A stretch of DNA of 64,000 bases from an uncultured Acetatifactor sp. (lineage in GTDB: Bacteria > Bacillota > Clostridia > Lachnospirales > Lachnospiraceae). Position 1 is the first letter of the stretch. Each line of letters starts with the position of its first letter. The notes below the pieces were generated by a model. That model was not told where the DNA came from. It did no database searches and worked only from the letters and a program-made list of their open reading frames with translations. Positions 61,719-64,000 of this stretch are shown here, one piece after another. The stretch is taken from the NCBI GenBank assembly GCA_910578185.1, contig CAJTPN010000016.1:8379-72378 (forward strand). Reading direction: 5' to 3'. A program made the translations under genes and the position numbers.

Positions 61719-62237
61719 TCACTGTTTCGCGTCAAAACCGCTGCTGGTCACACCCATCTGTGTGCCGGAATTATAAGCGCTTTTGGTGTAATTTGCGGTC
61801 TCCGGCGCCGTCTTCACAGCCTGCAGAAGATTCATTTCAAATTCCACCATTTCCAATGCGTCCACCAGCAGCTCTCTGTTCTGCTCATTGACTCTCTGCA
61901 GTCCCCTGACCGCGCTCTGCAGCCTGTCATAGACTTCGGCAAGCATCGCCTGCTCTTTGGGTCGCCCTGCCAGCATCTCAATGAGATTTGAGAGCTTCAT
62001 TTTTTCAACATCCCTGTTCAACACGTTGGCAATATCCGCAGTGACTTCAACCCGTCTTTTATCCAGCTGGTTGACCCTGCCCACCAAATCCTGTTCATCG
62101 TCCGTGATTTTCTGTAAATCTTCCAAATTACCGCTGGCGATAATCTGCGTTTTCATTTGAGATAAAGCAAGAAGCCCCTCATACTCTTCGCATTCCCGCT
62201 CAAGCACCTCTATCAGGTTTTCCATTAAACTAGCCAC
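61719..62237 (-). CDS. flgN: Flagellar export chaperone FlgN
   Basis: 172 residues, GTG start at 62237 with AGGAGG 6 nt upstream. Helical FlgN family (PF05130): MENLIEVLERECEEYEGLLA, LSQMKTQIIASGNLEDLQKI, and VEFEMNLLQAVKTAPETANY. It escorts FlgK and FlgL to the export gate. It lies after flgM and three hairpin units. Confidence 0.88.
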   Translation of the reverse strand: MASLMENLIEVLERECEEYEGLLALSQMKTQIIASGNLEDLQKITDDEQDLVGRVNQLDKRRVEVTADIANVLNRDVEKMKLSNLIEMLAGRPKEQAMLAEVYDRLQSAVRGLQRVNEQNRELLVDALEMVEFEMNLLQAVKTAPETANYTKSAYNSGTQMGVTSSGFDAKQ

Positions 62238-62243
62238 GGGGCT

Positions 62244-62261
62244 CCTCCTATTTAAGTTCCG
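62244..62261 (-). promoter_or_regulatory. Shared junction motif upstream of flgN
   Basis: Minus strand CGGAACTTAAATAGGAGG; the same block as at rplJ and flgK1. Confidence 0.6.
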
Positions 62262-62563
62262 TCTCTACGCTTCCGTGCCCCTCCAGGGGGAAGAATCTAA
62301 CCCCTTACACGGCTTATATTCTTCCCAGGCACTTTCGCTTCGAGACTGTTTTATTTAAGTTCCGTCTCTACGCTTCCGTGCCCCTCCAGGGGGGAAGAAT
62401 CTAACCCCTTACACGGCTTATATTCTTCCCCGGCACTTTCGGCTTCGAGACTGTTTTATTTAAGTTCCGTCTCTACGCTTCCGTACCCCCTCCAGGGGAA
62501 GAATCTAACCCCTTACATGCATTATATTCTTCCCCGGCACTTTCGGCTTCGAGACTGTTTTTA
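62251..62563 (-). repeat. Three tandem hairpin units (about 103-105 bp) upstream of flgN
   Basis: Three copies start near 62251, 62354 and 62459, with periods of 103 and 105 bp and small indels between copies. On the minus strand each folds with GTCTC/GAGAC outside, GTGCC/GGCAC (weakened in the copy farthest from flgN), and a long GGGAAGAAT/ATTCTTCCC inside; a GGAGG lies in the 3' internal loop. They fill the 334-nt flgM-flgN gap. Confidence 0.85.
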
Positions 62564-62571
62564 ATGTCACA

Positions 62572-62847
62572 CTAAATCATCTCATCAAATCTGCTCAAAA
62601 GTTTCTCGGCAAACGCCATATTATCCACACCATAAGTACCGTTCTGTATCCGCGCCTTGATCGGAGCCGTCACATCTTCTCTGATATCTGGTGCACTGGC
62701 CACCGCTCCCTTTGCCAGATGAAATTCCTTTCCGAAACTGCTGATCTGCAGCTGGTCGGTCTGAGTCGCGCTTCCGATCTGCTGTGACTTGCTCTTCTTT
62801 GGGGTCTGGTATATTTGCTGAACCTGATTATATGCTTCAACACGCAT
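62572..62847 (-). CDS. flgM: Anti-sigma-28 factor FlgM
   Basis: 91 residues: MRVEAYNQVQQIYQTPKKSK and the C-terminal SigD-binding helices VTAPIKARIQNGTYGVDNMA and FAEKLLSRFDEMI. It holds SigD until it is exported through the completed hook. The first gene of the late operon, with a perfect SigD promoter upstream, so it is under feedback from its own target. Confidence 0.93.
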   Translation of the reverse strand: MRVEAYNQVQQIYQTPKKSKSQQIGSATQTDQLQISSFGKEFHLAKGAVASAPDIREDVTAPIKARIQNGTYGVDNMAFAEKLLSRFDEMI

Positions 62848-62917
62848 ATCTAATTCCTCCCTTCATAAGGAATGATTTCAATTCGCATTATTCATTTCTT
62901 AGGACTGCTTAATAAGG

Positions 62918-62944
62918 TTATCGGCACAGGGAGGAAATACTTTA
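62918..62944 (-). promoter_or_regulatory. SigD promoter of the flgM late operon
   Basis: Minus strand TAAA (62941-62944), 15 nt, GCCGATAA (62918-62925), a perfect sigma-28 consensus. It lies directly after the GH43 stop codon and about 70 nt before flgM. Confidence 0.9.
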
Positions 62945-62947
62945 GGC

Positions 62948-63898
62948 CTAATACAAAAATTTCGGCTGTCCGTCCGTCCCCCACACAATGTTTCTCAGCA
63001 TGGCATGCCGATCGGGATCGTTTAACGGATCCCCGATAATTTCTTTTTTTGTCCTTGCATGGAACACCACCACCGAATCTCCGTCCCCATCCACTGTAAA
63101 GGAATTATGCCCGGGTCCGTAAATTCCTCTTGTACCGTCCGTCTGCAGCACCGGATAACGCCGCTTATTCCACATGTGCGGATCCAGTAGATCAGCGCTC
63201 TCCTCCGCAGAAAGCATTCCCATACAGTAGTTTGCTCCCGTATCGCTGGCTGAATATGTGAGAAATATCCTGCCGTTATGCTTCAGTACCGCTGGTCCTT
63301 CGTTGACCCAAAAGCCTCTTCTCTCCCAGTCGTAATCCGGCGTGGTCAAAAGAACCTGAACCGTGGCCAGCTTTACGGGGGATTCCATCCGTGCAATATA
63401 CAGGTTGGAAATCATTCTGCCCACGCCCACTTTTTCCGCCCACACGCAATAGTATGCGCCTTTATTTTCAAAAATTGTCACATCCAGCGAAAAAGCTCTG
63501 AATGAAAATTCATCTTCCTCCGCACATTGCAGCGCGCCTTTTTCCTCCCAGGGATCCGCTGCAGGATTCTGTCCTTTGCATTCCAACACATAAGGCCGAA
63601 TACGCCATTTGTCCTCTGCAGCCCCAGCGGCAAAATAAATATACCATCTGCCTTCCAGATAATGCAGCTCAGGTGCCCATATGTGCGCCCCCATTTCCCC
63701 TTTTTCATGTCTGGTCCAGATGACGGTCTCCTCCGCTTCGCTTAAAGCCTCCAGCGTTTTGCTGCGGCGTATTATTATGCGGTCATATTGCGGCACCGTG
63801 GCTGTAAAGTAATAGGTACCGTCTTCATGCAGATATACGTAAGGATCCGCACGCTGTGAAATCCAAATGTCGTTTGATTGGTTTTTAGTTTTTATCAT
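62948..63898 (-). CDS. GH43 family glycoside hydrolase
   Basis: 316 residues, five-bladed beta-propeller family: the catalytic base Asp18 in RADPYVYL, a pKa-modulating Asp in RAFSLDVTIFEN, and the acid Glu200 in VNEGPAVLKHNG, plus GPGHNSF. GH43 enzymes act on arabinofuranosides or xylosides. There is no signal peptide, so it acts inside the cell on short oligosaccharides. A hairpin and the junction motif precede it. Confidence 0.9.
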   Translation of the reverse strand: MIKTKNQSNDIWISQRADPYVYLHEDGTYYFTATVPQYDRIIIRRSKTLEALSEAEETVIWTRHEKGEMGAHIWAPELHYLEGRWYIYFAAGAAEDKWRIRPYVLECKGQNPAADPWEEKGALQCAEEDEFSFRAFSLDVTIFENKGAYYCVWAEKVGVGRMISNLYIARMESPVKLATVQVLLTTPDYDWERRGFWVNEGPAVLKHNGRIFLTYSASDTGANYCMGMLSAEESADLLDPHMWNKRRYPVLQTDGTRGIYGPGHNSFTVDGDGDSVVVFHARTKKEIIGDPLNDPDRHAMLRNIVWGTDGQPKFLY

Positions 63899-63904
63899 GA
63901 TTTT

Positions 63905-63922
63905 TCTCCTATTCCAGGTCCG
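63905..63922 (-). promoter_or_regulatory. Shared junction motif upstream of the GH43 gene
   Basis: Minus strand CGGACCTGGAATAGGAGA: two mismatches to the flgK1 version (CGGAACTGGAATAGGAGG). Confidence 0.5.
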
Positions 63923-63948
63923 ACCCTTCCCTTCAACGCCCTTATCGA

Positions 63949-63992
63949 GGAGAAACTTCTGACACTAGTTCTTTGTCCGAAGTTTCTCCTGG
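63949..63992 (-). repeat. Hairpin upstream of the GH43 gene, possible first unit of an array
   Basis: A perfect 12-bp stem (AGGAGAAACTTC with GAAGTTTCTCCT) with a loop of about 20 nt. It is placed like the tandem units at rplJ, flgK1 and flgN. The window ends before it can be seen whether it is repeated. Confidence 0.6.
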
Positions 63993-64000
63993 CCGTTTCC

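Noticed and set aside
1..64000. CRISPR arrays, tRNA/rRNA genes, insertion sequences, phage genes
   Set aside because: The only tandem repeats are the hairpin units of 101-105 bp without spacers; no cloverleaf, transposase or integrase was seen.

Overview
The window looks like a chromosomal segment of a motile, Gram-positive Clostridia, most likely a flagellated member of the Lachnospiraceae. This rests on the rpmG-secE-nusG-rplKA-rplJL-rpoBC order, the strong TTGACA/TATAAT-type promoters and AGGAGG ribosome sites, a single-subunit-style RpoC without large lineage inserts, FlgM/SigD (sigma-28) control with FliW-CsrA, two FlgK paralogues, and families common in that group (DUF6020, GtrII-like, PF06541, DUF6440, GT2-TPR). 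Nearly all genes lie on the minus strand; the plus-strand exceptions are an orphan FliD-like gene, a tocopherol-cyclase-like gene, an HxlR remnant, aroA and a carbamate kinase.

Layout on the minus strand, from low coordinates: a partial rpsL (window edge) behind a perfect-consensus promoter; a membrane J-domain protein, a lipoprotein, an RfbD-like reductase and UDP-glucose dehydrogenase, which sit between rpoC and rpsL; then rpoC, rpoB, rplL, rplJ, rplA, rplK, nusG, secE and rpmG (5.5-17.2 kb). rpoBC has its own promoter and is separated from rplJL by a terminator. rplJL has its own promoter, a recognisable L10 leader with an attenuator hairpin, and then an unusual 101-bp tandem duplication. 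From 17.4 to 36.5 kb comes mixed metabolism and envelope: FliD-like protein, XRE regulator, DUF6020 membrane protein, tocopherol-cyclase-like protein, an HD-GYP/GtrII/cysK operon, aroA, GH42 beta-galactosidase, arcC, lspA, a PF06541 membrane protein, a uridine-kinase-like P-loop protein, truA and a YjbR protein. recQ, a UDP-sugar 4-epimerase, a GT11 fucosyltransferase-like enzyme and two large GT2-TPR glycosyltransferases follow (36.6-44.5 kb).

A visibly AT-rich, self-contained three-gene unit (44.6-47.4 kb) with its own promoter and terminator separates the glycosyltransferases from the flagellar block. It encodes a 595-residue protein with a papain-like Gln/Cys/His/Asp signature, a protein with one hydrophobic segment, and a 60-residue protein. 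I know no named system with this composition, and it is the best candidate here for something undescribed.

The flagellar block (47.5-62.9 kb) has two flagellin genes, each with a near-perfect SigD promoter and a leader hairpin that displays a CsrA-type AAGGA loop. The late operon is flgM-flgN-flgK2-flgK1-flgL-fliW-csrA-flaG-fliD-fliS-(fliT/flgN-like). Its first gene has a perfect TAAA-N15-GCCGATAA promoter. The csrA and fliW genes that would act on the flagellin leaders lie in the same block. A GH43 gene closes the window.

A second unusual pattern runs across the window. Long hairpin-forming units of about 100 bp are tandemly repeated (2, 2 and 3 copies) directly upstream of rplJ, flgK1 and flgN, and a single hairpin precedes the GH43 gene. 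The unit sequences differ between loci, yet all four loci share the same 18-nt junction, CGGAMCTNNAATAGGAGR, which runs into the Shine-Dalgarno site. No tRNA, rRNA, CRISPR array or insertion sequence was seen.
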